In this document: positions 39,655-48,793 of the stretch, piece after piece
Layout: each line of letters opens with the position of its first letter
Position numbering within the stretch: the first letter of the stretch is position 1
From: a bacterium
Lineage (GTDB): Bacteria; Pseudomonadota; Alphaproteobacteria; Caulobacterales; Caulobacteraceae
NCBI GenBank assembly: GCA_030824495.1
Contig: JAVBXP010000055.1
Location: 1-49,885 of the forward strand
Direction: 5' to 3'
DNA length: 49,885 nucleotides
The notes under the pieces: model-generated
The model's database searches: none
Seen by the model: the letters and a program-made list of their open reading frames with translations, nothing else
What the model was told of the DNA's origin: nothing
Translations under genes and position numbers: made by a program

Positions 39655-40653
39655 TCAGTCTGCGGGCTTGGAGAGAAACAGGTCCAATCCCAGGCTCTGG
39701 GAGAGGAATCTCGAAGCGAGTTGCCCCTTGACGCTGTTGCCGGCGGCGTCGAGCGGCGGCGCGAAGGTCGCAAGCCCACCCTTGCCGGGCGCCACGGTGA
39801 CGATCCCCCCGCCGATGCCGCTCTTGCCTGGCAGTCCGACGTCGTAAAGCCAGTCGCCGGACGTCTCGTAGAGACCCGCCGTCGCCATGATCGCCAGGGC
39901 GTAGTGGCAGGCCCAGGGCTCGATCACCCGCTCCTTGGTGATCGGATTGACGCCGCCGTCGGCCAGCACCGACCCCATCACGGCCAGGTCCCTGGCGGTC
40001 ACGTTCAGCGAGCATTGCCGCGTGTAGAGATCGGTGGCTTCCGCCGGATCGCAATAGATCGCCCCAAAACTCTGGAGCAACCTGGCGATGCTCTGGTTGC
40101 GGAAGTTCGTTTCCGACGCCGAGGCGTAGACCGCGTCGTTGAGCGCCAGCTCGCGCCCGGCGAACTTCGACAGGCCCTTATGAATGAAGGACCAGCGCGC
40201 CGCAGCGTCGGCGCCAGGCGCCAGGCTCGTCGCGGCGATCGCGCCGGAATTGACCATCGGGTTCGTGCGTCCGTCCGGGCTGCGCTCGATCGCCGCCAGC
40301 GAGTTGAACGGCAGTCCCGTGCCGTTGGCGCCCAGCTTTGCCCGCGTCGCGTCTGGTCCCAGCTCCTGACAGATCAGCGCGAATATGAACGGCTTTGAGA
40401 CGCTCATGATCGAGAACGGGTAGTCAGTGTCGCCGACCTCGAACACCGCCCCGGTGGCGCCGACCACGCAGATCCCGAACAGGTCGGCGGCGACCTCGGC
40501 CAGCGCCGGATAGACCTGCGAATTCTCGCCCTCGGTGTTTGATTTGTAGCGTGCGTGAGCAGTGGCCAGCAGGTCGTGCACCTGACCCGCCTCGGGAAGA
40601 CGGCCCGTCGAGACGAACGGGTTAGCATCCTCATGCGCAATCAAGTCGGACAT
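39655..40653 (-). CDS. glsA: Glutaminase A
   Basis: A 332-residue glutaminase of the serine-dependent beta-lactamase-like fold, slightly longer than the usual 308. Visible are FSIMSVSKPFIFALICQELG with the SVSK catalytic Ser and Lys (about 84 and 87), NPMVNSGAIAA, YTRQCSLNVTARDLAVMG and VGLPGKSGIGGGIV. It hydrolyses glutamine to glutamate and ammonia, in the cytoplasm. The ATG at 40653 has GGGGAG nine bases upstream. It is divergent from the MFS gene at 40964. Confidence 0.95.
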   Translation of the reverse strand: MSDLIAHEDANPFVSTGRLPEAGQVHDLLATAHARYKSNTEGENSQVYPALAEVAADLFGICVVGATGAVFEVGDTDYPFSIMSVSKPFIFALICQELGPDATRAKLGANGTGLPFNSLAAIERSPDGRTNPMVNSGAIAATSLAPGADAAARWSFIHKGLSKFAGRELALNDAVYASASETNFRNQSIARLLQSFGAIYCDPAEATDLYTRQCSLNVTARDLAVMGSVLADGGVNPITKERVIEPWACHYALAIMATAGLYETSGDWLYDVGLPGKSGIGGGIVTVAPGKGGLATFAPPLDAAGNSVKGQLASRFLSQSLGLDLFLSKPAD

Positions 40654-40963
40654 GGCCGCACACTCCCCGCGGCGCACCTCGTTGCATCCGAGGTTGCGCA
40701 AGTCCATCAGGACGCGAGCTCCCACAAAATGCAACCCCATCAAGGATGACTGGCCGCGTTCGGGCGGTCAGGGGTGGTCTTCAACTGGCCCGCGCGCCAG
40801 CGGCCTCCAAAATCGAGCGAAAGCCGCAGCCAGCGGGCCACCCTCAGAACCTAGTCGCCGGGGCCATGCTGACCACGTCGCCGACGATGACATCGCCTCT
40901 TCCCCTGCGCTCGGACTGGCCCCACAGTCGGGGCAACGAAAAGAGAGTCCCGGGGAAACGCCA
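40654..40963. other. Intergenic region between glsA and MFS gene
   Basis: A 310-base stretch between divergent genes. It must hold both promoters. I see no convincing small gene, terminator, palindrome or EcfG-type motif. A GGGGA near 40951-40955 serves as ribosome site for the MFS gene. Confidence 0.4.
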
Positions 40964-42451
40964 ATGGCCACGATCGACGCCGCCGCACCGCCCGCGGGGC
41001 CAAAGCCGCTGTTCTCGGAGAGCTACAAACAGTCGGTGCTCTGGCTGCTCGTGCTGGCCTACACCTTCAACTTCATCGACCGCACGATCATCTCGACCAT
41101 CGGCGAGGCGATCAAGGTCGACCTGAAGCTGACCGACACCCAGCTCGGCCTGCTCGGCGGTCTGGCCTTCGCCCTGCTCTACACCACGCTCGGCATCCCG
41201 ATCGCGCGGCTGGCCGAACGGCGCAGCCGCATCAACATCATCACCATCGCCATCGTGGTCTGGTCGCTGTTCACCGCCCTCTGCGGCATGGCGAACAGCT
41301 TCGTCCAGCTGATGCTGTTCCGCGTCGGCGTCGGGGTCGGCGAGGCGGGCCTCTCGCCGCCCGCCCACAGCCTGATCTCCGACTATTTCGAGCCCCAGAA
41401 GCGCGCTTCGGCCCTGTCGATCTATTCGTTCGGCATTCCGCTTGGCACCATGTTCGGCGCCGTGGCGGGCGGCTGGATCGCCCAGAACCTCGACTGGCGC
41501 ATGGCCTTCATGCTGGTCGGCCTGCCCGGCATCATCGTCGCCATCCTGCTCAAGGTGTTCGTCAAGGAGCCGCCCCGCGGCTACTCCGACCGCCTGGTCG
41601 CCGATCAGGTCGCCGACGTCCCGCGTCTGGAGGGTGACGAGACCGCGCCCCCGGTCCACGCCAAGCCGCCGTCGATCATGGCGGTGGCCAAGCGGATCTT
41701 CGGCAAGTGGGGCTTCTTCCACATGGTCGCCGGCATCACCATGGCCTCGTTCGCCGGCTACGGCACCGGCCAGTATTCGGCCCCCTACTTCATCCGCATG
41801 TTCGGCCTGGACCTGGCCACGGTCGGCCTGATCTTCGGCGTCGTCGGCGGCATCGCCGCCGGCATCGGCACCCTGGTCGGCGGCTTCCTCACCGACTGGG
41901 CGGGCAAGCGGTCCAATCGCTGGTACGCCCTGGTCCCGGCCTTCGGCCTGCTGATCGCCTGCCCGCTCTACATCCTCGTCTACACGCGTGACGACTGGAA
42001 GCTGGCCGCGGCGCTGCTGCTGATCCCAGGCATCTTCCACTACACCTATCTTGGCCCCACCTTCGGCGTGATCCAGAACGCGGTCAGCTTGCGCATGCGC
42101 GCCACCGCCACGGCCCTGCTGTTCTTCGTCCTCAACCTTATCGCGCTGGGCTTTGGCCCTCCCTTCTGCGGCTGGGTCATCGACACGCTCAGCCAGGCGC
42201 AGTTCGCCGCCAAGGACCTGGGTCCGTTCTTCGAGATGTGCCCCGGCGGGATCGGCAAGGAAGGGGCCGGCGCGGCCATCGACGCCGCCTGCCGGGCCGC
42301 CGTCGCCCAGGGCACCCGCGAGGGCATCGTCTGGAACCTGCTGATCTATGCCTGGGCCGGCGTCCACTACCTGCTCGCCGCCATCACCCTGCCCAAGGAC
42401 ATGGCCGAGGCCCTGCGCCTGACGGAAGCCGAGGCGGCCGCTGCGGCCTGA
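40964..42451 (+). CDS. MFS transporter (spinster-like)
   Basis: A 495-residue transporter of the group close to spinster-type MFS proteins: [53 protein letters not shown] and [20 protein letters not shown]. Twelve helices fit the length. Bacterial relatives are annotated as carriers of lipids or organic acids; substrate here unknown. The ATG at 40964 follows GGGGAAACGCCA. It is divergent from glsA and followed by the DUF2200 gene after 14 bases. Confidence 0.9.
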   Translation: MATIDAAAPPAGPKPLFSESYKQSVLWLLVLAYTFNFIDRTIISTIGEAIKVDLKLTDTQLGLLGGLAFALLYTTLGIPIARLAERRSRINIITIAIVVWSLFTALCGMANSFVQLMLFRVGVGVGEAGLSPPAHSLISDYFEPQKRASALSIYSFGIPLGTMFGAVAGGWIAQNLDWRMAFMLVGLPGIIVAILLKVFVKEPPRGYSDRLVADQVADVPRLEGDETAPPVHAKPPSIMAVAKRIFGKWGFFHMVAGITMASFAGYGTGQYSAPYFIRMFGLDLATVGLIFGVVGGIAAGIGTLVGGFLTDWAGKRSNRWYALVPAFGLLIACPLYILVYTRDDWKLAAALLLIPGIFHYTYLGPTFGVIQNAVSLRMRATATALLFFVLNLIALGFGPPFCGWVIDTLSQAQFAAKDLGPFFEMCPGGIGKEGAGAAIDAACRAAVAQGTREGIVWNLLIYAWAGVHYLLAAITLPKDMAEALRLTEAEAAAAA

Positions 42452-42465
42452 AAGCTGGAAGGATC

Positions 42466-42816
42466 ATGACCGAGCACCGGATCTACAAGACCAGCTTCGC
42501 GAGCGTCTATCCGCTCTACGTCGCCAAGGCCGAAAGGAAGGGACGCACGAAGGCTGAGGTCGACGAAATCATCGCCTGGCTGACCGGCTTCAGCCAAGCG
42601 CAGCTCGACGACCAGCTTGCCCGGAAGACGGACTTCCAGACCTTCTTCGACCAGGCCCCCGACCAGAACCCGGCGCGCTCCGACATCAAGGGCGTCGTCT
42701 GCGGCGTCCGCGTCGAGGACATCGCCGAGCCGCTGATGCAGGAGATCCGCTACCTCGACAAGCTCATCGACGAGCTCGCCAAGGGCAAGGCCATGGAGAA
42801 GATCCTGCGGCGCTGA
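42466..42816 (+). CDS. DUF2200 domain-containing protein
   Basis: A 116-residue DUF2200 protein: [52 protein letters not shown] and [20 protein letters not shown]. Function unknown; the family is widespread in bacteria and also seen in some anaerobes. GGAAGGATC precedes the ATG. It may be co-transcribed with the MFS gene 14 bases upstream. Confidence 0.9.
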   Translation: MTEHRIYKTSFASVYPLYVAKAERKGRTKAEVDEIIAWLTGFSQAQLDDQLARKTDFQTFFDQAPDQNPARSDIKGVVCGVRVEDIAEPLMQEIRYLDKLIDELAKGKAMEKILRR

Positions 42817-42909
42817 CGACGTCCGCGTGGCTCAGCAGAGGCCTGCCCCAGCCCGGCTCCCGCGAAGCCCCTAGCTCCGAATCCAAGCCTCTGCTTAGGC
42901 TCAGATCCT

Positions 42910-43590
42910 ATGAGCCTCAGTCCCCTGCCCCTCACCACCGTGATCGGCGCCTTTCTCCTGGCGTTTCCCGCGCTGTTCTCGATCGTCAATCCGGTCGGGG
43001 CGGCGATCACCTTCCATCAGGTCACCGAGGGGCGCTCGGACCGCCACCAGCTCGCCTGGCGCATCGCCCTCAACGCCCTGCTCATCCTTCTGGGCTCACT
43101 GCTGCTGGGCAGTTACATCCTGAACTTCTTCGGCGTCAGCCTCGGCGCCCTGCGGGTCGCGGGCGGCTTGGTGGTGGCGATCCGCGCTTGGCAGCTCCTG
43201 ATGCAGCCCGAGGTCAACGAGAACCGCAAGACCAACGCCGCGGCTCCCGCCGAACACGGCCAGGAGGATGTAGCCTTCTTCCCGCTGACCATGCCCTTCA
43301 CCACCGGCCCCGGCGCGATCTCGGTCGCGATAGCCCTGGCCTCACAACGTCCGTCCGACGGCAACGGCGTGGTGGAGTTCTTTGTCGGCGTCAGCATCGC
43401 CGCGATCTTGGTCGCCCTCTTGGTCGGGGTCTCCTACCGCTGGTCAGGCAAGGTGCTCGCCCTGCTCGGCGCCTCCGGGGCGCGGGTGATGTCGCGGCTC
43501 GTGGCCTTCCTGCTGCTCTGCGTGGGCGTGCAAATCATCACCAGCGGGCTGGAAAGCCTGATCAGCTCGTACCTGAGCCGCCTCGCCTGA
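42910..43590 (+). CDS. MarC family membrane protein
   Basis: A 226-residue MarC-type protein with six hydrophobic helices: FPALFSIVNPVGAAITFHQV, LLLGSYILNFFGVSLGALRV, FFPLTMPFTTGPGAISVAIA and VMSRLVAFLLLCVGVQIITS. MarC proteins are inner-membrane proteins of unknown function; earlier links to multidrug resistance are not supported. The ribosome site before the ATG is weak. Convergent with the RTX gene. Confidence 0.92.
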   Translation: MSLSPLPLTTVIGAFLLAFPALFSIVNPVGAAITFHQVTEGRSDRHQLAWRIALNALLILLGSLLLGSYILNFFGVSLGALRVAGGLVVAIRAWQLLMQPEVNENRKTNAAAPAEHGQEDVAFFPLTMPFTTGPGAISVAIALASQRPSDGNGVVEFFVGVSIAAILVALLVGVSYRWSGKVLALLGASGARVMSRLVAFLLLCVGVQIITSGLESLISSYLSRLA

Positions 43591-43616
43591 TGCGAGCAGC
43601 CGCAGGCGGATGGAGT

Positions 43617-45119
43617 TCAGCCCACGAAAACCCAGTCGGTCGGAAGAGACGACAATTCCACGCCGGTCAAAGCCATCTGGCCGCTGCCGACTGTGATCAC
43701 TAAATCGGCGCCGACCTGCGCGACGGCGTAGGTTGAACCTGTCTCCAGGCGAACGCGATCACCCTGGAGGTAGTTGAAATCCAGCACTCGGTCCGACCCC
43801 GCGCCTGCAAAGAAATTGAACGTGTCGGCGCCGCTTCCGCCGGTGACAACGTCATCGCCAAGATCGCCAGACAGAAAGTCGTTACCCTCACCGCCATCGA
43901 GGATGTCGCCATGCTGGCCGCCTCGGATAGTGTCGTCGCCAATCCCACCGCTCAGTGTGTCGGCTCCAAGGTTCCCGTAGACTAGATCATTGTCGTTCTC
44001 GCCAAAAAGCTGGTCATCGCCTTGACCGCCAACCACCCAGTCCGCGCCCGCCCCGCCATGGATAGTGTCGGCGCCGAGATTGCCATGCGTGTCGTCGAAG
44101 CCGTCTCCACCGCGGATAAGGTCGTTGCCCCCTTCGCCGCGCAAGAAGTCATCGCCCGCCCCGCCGTCGAGGGTGTCGTCGCCATCGCCCCCCATCAGCG
44201 CGTTCGCAAGATCGTTGCCATCGATACGGTCGGCGAACCCTGAACCGGTGACATTCTCCATCTCACCCATCAACCAGATGGCGGTGACGGGACGTTCAGC
44301 GCCGACCTCATCGAGGGGCCTCGCCAGGCCCGTGCGTGTCGACACCTCTGGCACGATACGCAGATACGGTAGCCTCACGTCGAAGCCTTCTCCCGCCGAA
44401 GCGAAGCTGAGCGTGTCTAGCCCCCCCGCGTCCCAGAGCGTGTAGTGGGTTCCGGTGGTCGTGAGATCGTGCCGGCTATCTCCAGCGTTCGTCAGCAAAT
44501 TGGGGCCGAAGAGATGCTGCAGGCCAATGATGTCCCTTGGCAGGAAGCTCGTCACAGTCGGGAAATTCCGCGTCCATCCGTCGAGCGCCATGAGACTGGC
44601 GAGAACCTGGCCTGAATCGCCAAGAGACAGCTTCGTTGTTGACGGCGACTGCGAGAGCCCAGCTACCGCGCCGGCCGACCACAGCAGGGTTGCGAAACCC
44701 AAGCCCCCCGGCTCCAGGGTCGGATGATAGCTGAGGATGCGTTTGTTCAGGGCAATGTCGGCGGCCCAGTCTGGCCAGCCCGGCGCAAAGACCGCGGCTG
44801 GATCCTCGGCATCGATACGAGCACCCTGATCGAGATAGACGTTGATGTCCGAACCGGCTCGGTATGCCGCCCCCTCGCTCTCGAAATCACCGATGTAGTT
44901 GAACGAAACATCGGCGACCGACGAAACCGCGTTGAAGGCGCGCTGCATGTCGCCGGGCGTCAGGATCGAGTCTTGCCAACGGTCATAAGTGGGGCCGCGC
45001 GGCAGCGCCCAGTCGAACGCGCGCTCCCCGTCGAAGCCCCAGCGAAACCCGGCGAGAATGAAATCAAGCGTGGAGGCCGTCCATGGCGTAGGCGGCTGGA
45101 TCACATAGGGCTTGGCCAT
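43617..45119 (-). CDS. Serralysin-like RTX protein lacking the zinc site
   Basis: A 500-residue protein with the layout of secreted serralysins (M10-type metalloproteases). The N-terminal domain has ADIALNKRI, a Met-turn-like SLMALD and DIIGLQHLFGPN, as in the serralysin end DIAALQxLYGAN. At the expected HExxHxxGxxH the sequence is LLWSAGAVAGLSQS (about 145-158): all three His and the Glu are lost while the flanking Leu, Gly and Leu-Ser fit. About 14 nine-residue RTX repeats (GGDGDDTLD type) follow, binding calcium, and a C-terminal domain. It has no signal peptide, so type I secretion is likely. Probably not a protease. Confidence 0.82.
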   Translation of the reverse strand: MAKPYVIQPPTPWTASTLDFILAGFRWGFDGERAFDWALPRGPTYDRWQDSILTPGDMQRAFNAVSSVADVSFNYIGDFESEGAAYRAGSDINVYLDQGARIDAEDPAAVFAPGWPDWAADIALNKRILSYHPTLEPGGLGFATLLWSAGAVAGLSQSPSTTKLSLGDSGQVLASLMALDGWTRNFPTVTSFLPRDIIGLQHLFGPNLLTNAGDSRHDLTTTGTHYTLWDAGGLDTLSFASAGEGFDVRLPYLRIVPEVSTRTGLARPLDEVGAERPVTAIWLMGEMENVTGSGFADRIDGNDLANALMGGDGDDTLDGGAGDDFLRGEGGNDLIRGGDGFDDTHGNLGADTIHGGAGADWVVGGQGDDQLFGENDNDLVYGNLGADTLSGGIGDDTIRGGQHGDILDGGEGNDFLSGDLGDDVVTGGSGADTFNFFAGAGSDRVLDFNYLQGDRVRLETGSTYAVAQVGADLVITVGSGQMALTGVELSSLPTDWVFVG

Positions 45120-45331
45120 GGTGGAACACTCGTTCGGCTGACATCAAGGGCCACAGACCTCGACGGCCTGCCCGAACACGAACGTAGCGATGTTCGATGA
45201 ACCCGCAAACGGTAGAGCTTGGCTCCGCTTCTGGACTGGAGGGGAAAGCGGCAAGCATCGACGCAAAGCGCCCCTGAACATTGCGATTGCCGGCCTGCGG
45301 GGCTAAGCACCCCGCCGAAGGAGCCCTCGCC

Positions 45332-46654
<1,323 letters not shown>

Positions 46655-46666
46655 AAGCACCCTTCT

Positions 46667-46783
46667 CCTCTCCCCGCCGGGGAGAGGCCGGGTGAGGGGC
46701 CGCGCCGCCAGGCGCAACGCGGCCTGACCGCGAGAACCCAACCACCCAAACCCCTCACCTAACCTCTCCCCAGCGGGGAGAGG
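46667..46783. repeat. Composite palindromic intergenic repeat (REP/BIME-like)
   Basis: Two copies of CCTCTCCCC-N3-GGGGAGAGG (46667-46687 and 46763-46783) flank an inner inverted pair GGTGAGGGG (46691-46699) and CCCCTCACC (46751-46759). The whole can fold into one long cruciform or RNA structure. It follows purB and may also terminate or stabilise its transcript. Confidence 0.8.
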
Positions 46784-46899
46784 AACACGGCCCGCGCCAA
46801 CCTGCCGCAGCCCCGACAAGGCCAAGGTGACGCAATTTCGCCCTCGGCGCGAAATACCCCAAAATCATCAATTAGTTCAGCATGATGACGGGGGAACGA

Positions 46900-48123
46900 A
46901 TGTACGAACCAAGCGCCGAAGAGCAATACATGCTCGAGCTGATGAACGCCGAGCGGGCCAAGGTCGGTGCCCAGCCTCTGGCCTTCGATTTTGACCTCAA
47001 CGAAGCCGCTGAACTCCACAGCGAGTGGATGATCGGGGCGGACGTTTTCTCCCACACCGGCGCCGGTGGTTCGACGCCCACGGCCCGTCTCCAAGGCGCC
47101 GGCTACACGCTCAGCGGCTCCTGGGCGACCGGCGAGAACATCGCTTGGGCCAGCCTGCGCAACCCGGCCGGCCTGCAGGACGAGGTGCAGCTCCTCCACA
47201 CCAACCTGATGAACTCGCCCGGCCACAAGGCCAATATCCTGAACGCCAATTTCCGAGAGGTCGGCGTCGGCTTCGAGACCGGCGAATACCAGGGATGGCA
47301 GGGCGCCTTCGCCACCCAAAGCTTCGCCAAGTCCGGGTCCTCCGTCGCCCTGACCGGCGTGGTCTATACCGACAAGGACGCCGACCGCGCCTATGATCCG
47401 GGCGAGGGACTTGCCGGCGTGAAGGTGACTGCGGTCGGCGCCGGCGGAGCGACCTACACCGCCAACACCTATGTCTCGGGCGGCTACGACCTGACCCTGC
47501 CGGCCGGCAGCTACAAGGTCAGCTTCTCCGGATCATCGGCCACCCACGACGTGACCATCGGCGGCCAGAACGTGAAGCTCGACTTCACCGGCGCCGGGAC
47601 CACGACGCCGACGCCAACCCCGACACCTGAGCCCATCGTCGGCGACAGCCGCGCCAACACCCTGCTCGGCACGGTGGGGCCCGACACCATCCGCGGCATG
47701 GACGGCTCGGACAAGATCCAGGGCCAGGCCGGCGCCGACGTGATCGAGGGCGGCGGCGGCAACGACACCCTCACCGGCGGCCAAGGCGCCGACACACTGA
47801 CGGGCGGCAGCGGCTATGACAGCTTCGTCTTCAACCACCCGACCACCACTGGCGTGGATCGCATCACCGACTTCTCCAGCGCCTATGACACGATCCAGCT
47901 TGAGAACTCGGTCTTCACGGCCCTGACCAAGACCGGGTTCCTGGCCTCGCCCGCCTTCTGGAAAGGCGCCGCCGCCCACGACGCCACCGACCGGATCATC
48001 TATGATCCGGCGACCGGCGTGGTGTCCTACGACCCTGACGGAACCGGCGCGGCGGCGGCCCAGCAGATCGTCAAGCTCGCCGCCAATCTAGCGCTGACCA
48101 ACTCCGACTTCGCGGTGATCTGA
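46900..48123 (+). CDS. CAP-domain protein with RTX repeats
   Basis: About 407 residues. The first 140 are a CAP/SCP-like domain (YEPSAEEQYMLELMNAERAK, AAELHSEWMIGADVFSHTG, MNSPGHKANILNANFREVGV). A beta-sandwich of SdrD-B type (VYTDKDADRAYDPGEGLAGV) and a Thr/Pro linker (TTTPTPTPTPEP) follow, then about five RTX nonapeptides (GGGGNDTLT type) and a C-terminal domain. No signal peptide, so type I secretion is likely. The ATG at 46900 follows GGGGGAACGA and gives the usual family start; ATG codons at 46882 and 46885 are less likely. Function at the surface unknown. Confidence 0.88.
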   Translation: MYEPSAEEQYMLELMNAERAKVGAQPLAFDFDLNEAAELHSEWMIGADVFSHTGAGGSTPTARLQGAGYTLSGSWATGENIAWASLRNPAGLQDEVQLLHTNLMNSPGHKANILNANFREVGVGFETGEYQGWQGAFATQSFAKSGSSVALTGVVYTDKDADRAYDPGEGLAGVKVTAVGAGGATYTANTYVSGGYDLTLPAGSYKVSFSGSSATHDVTIGGQNVKLDFTGAGTTTPTPTPTPEPIVGDSRANTLLGTVGPDTIRGMDGSDKIQGQAGADVIEGGGGNDTLTGGQGADTLTGGSGYDSFVFNHPTTTGVDRITDFSSAYDTIQLENSVFTALTKTGFLASPAFWKGAAAHDATDRIIYDPATGVVSYDPDGTGAAAAQQIVKLAANLALTNSDFAVI

Positions 48124-48146
48124 GCCGGCGTTCCATGGTCAAGCCT

Positions 48147-48171
48147 GGAACAACTGTGGTGATCCTCCGTT
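48147..48171 (+). promoter_or_regulatory. EcfG/SigT-type general-stress promoter
   Basis: GGAAC at 48147-48151 and CGTT at 48168-48171 with a 16-base spacer, an exact consensus match, ending 26 bases before the ATG of the PNPOx-like stress gene. Confidence 0.65.
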
Positions 48172-48197
48172 CCTTCCCCCCTGAACGGAGGATCCCC

Positions 48198-48689
48198 ATG
48201 ACCACCACCCCAGCCGAACTCCAAACCAAGCTGTTCAAGTCCCTGAAGTCCGACATGACCCTGATGCTGGGGCTGTCCGGCGTCGATGAAGGCCACAGCC
48301 AGCCGATGACCGCCCAGTTCGATGGCGATGACCACCGCACCATCTGGTTCTTCACCGCCAAGGACACCGACCTGGCCCAGGCTCTCGGCGGCCGCCACGA
48401 GGCGATCGCCCACTTCTCGTCCAAGGGCCACGACCTGTTCGCCACCATCCACGGCGACCTCTCGGCCGACAATGACCCGGCCATGATCGACAAGCTCTGG
48501 AACAAGTGGGTCGCGGCCTGGTTCGAGGGCGGCAAGACCGACCCCAAGCTTCTTCTGCTGCGCTTCGACCTTGAGCGCGCCCAGATCTGGCTCAACGAAA
48601 ACAACCTGCTGGCCGGCGTGAAGATGCTGCTCGGCTCCGACCCCAAGAAGGACTACGCCGACAAGACCGCCGAGGTCCGCCTGAACTAG
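48198..48689 (+). CDS. Pyridoxamine 5'-phosphate oxidase-like general stress protein
   Basis: A 163-residue protein of the split-barrel flavin-binding type known as general stress protein 26-like: LFKSLKSDMTLMLGLSGVDE, DDHRTIWFFTAKDTDLAQAL, DLFATIHGDLSADNDPAMID and WLNENNLLAGVKMLLG. Members bind FMN or similar cofactors. GGAGG stands six bases before the ATG at 48198. An exact EcfG-type promoter lies directly upstream, in line with a stress role. Confidence 0.92.
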   Translation: MTTTPAELQTKLFKSLKSDMTLMLGLSGVDEGHSQPMTAQFDGDDHRTIWFFTAKDTDLAQALGGRHEAIAHFSSKGHDLFATIHGDLSADNDPAMIDKLWNKWVAAWFEGGKTDPKLLLLRFDLERAQIWLNENNLLAGVKMLLGSDPKKDYADKTAEVRLN

Positions 48690-48698
48690 GGCGATATA

Positions 48699-48722
48699 GC
48701 CCTCTCCCCTAGGGGAGAGGGC
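48699..48722. repeat. Perfect 24-base palindrome of the same repeat family
   Basis: The arms GCCCTCTCCCCT (48699-48710) and its complement (48711-48722) form a perfect palindrome. It shares the CCTCTCCCC/GGGGAGAGG core with the two repeats after purB. It lies 10 bases after the PNPOx-like gene and could serve as its terminator, though no T run follows. Confidence 0.75.
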
Positions 48723-48793
48723 GCTGCGGCGTTAACCATCTGCTACTGGTGAAGGTCTAGATTCCCCTCAGTAAGAGGGAGTTTCCGCCGCCG

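Noticed and set aside
40844..42367. Long leftward open frame opposite the MFS gene
   Set aside because: Shadow frame rich in Asp, Gly, Ala and Gln; the plus strand encodes a clear transporter.
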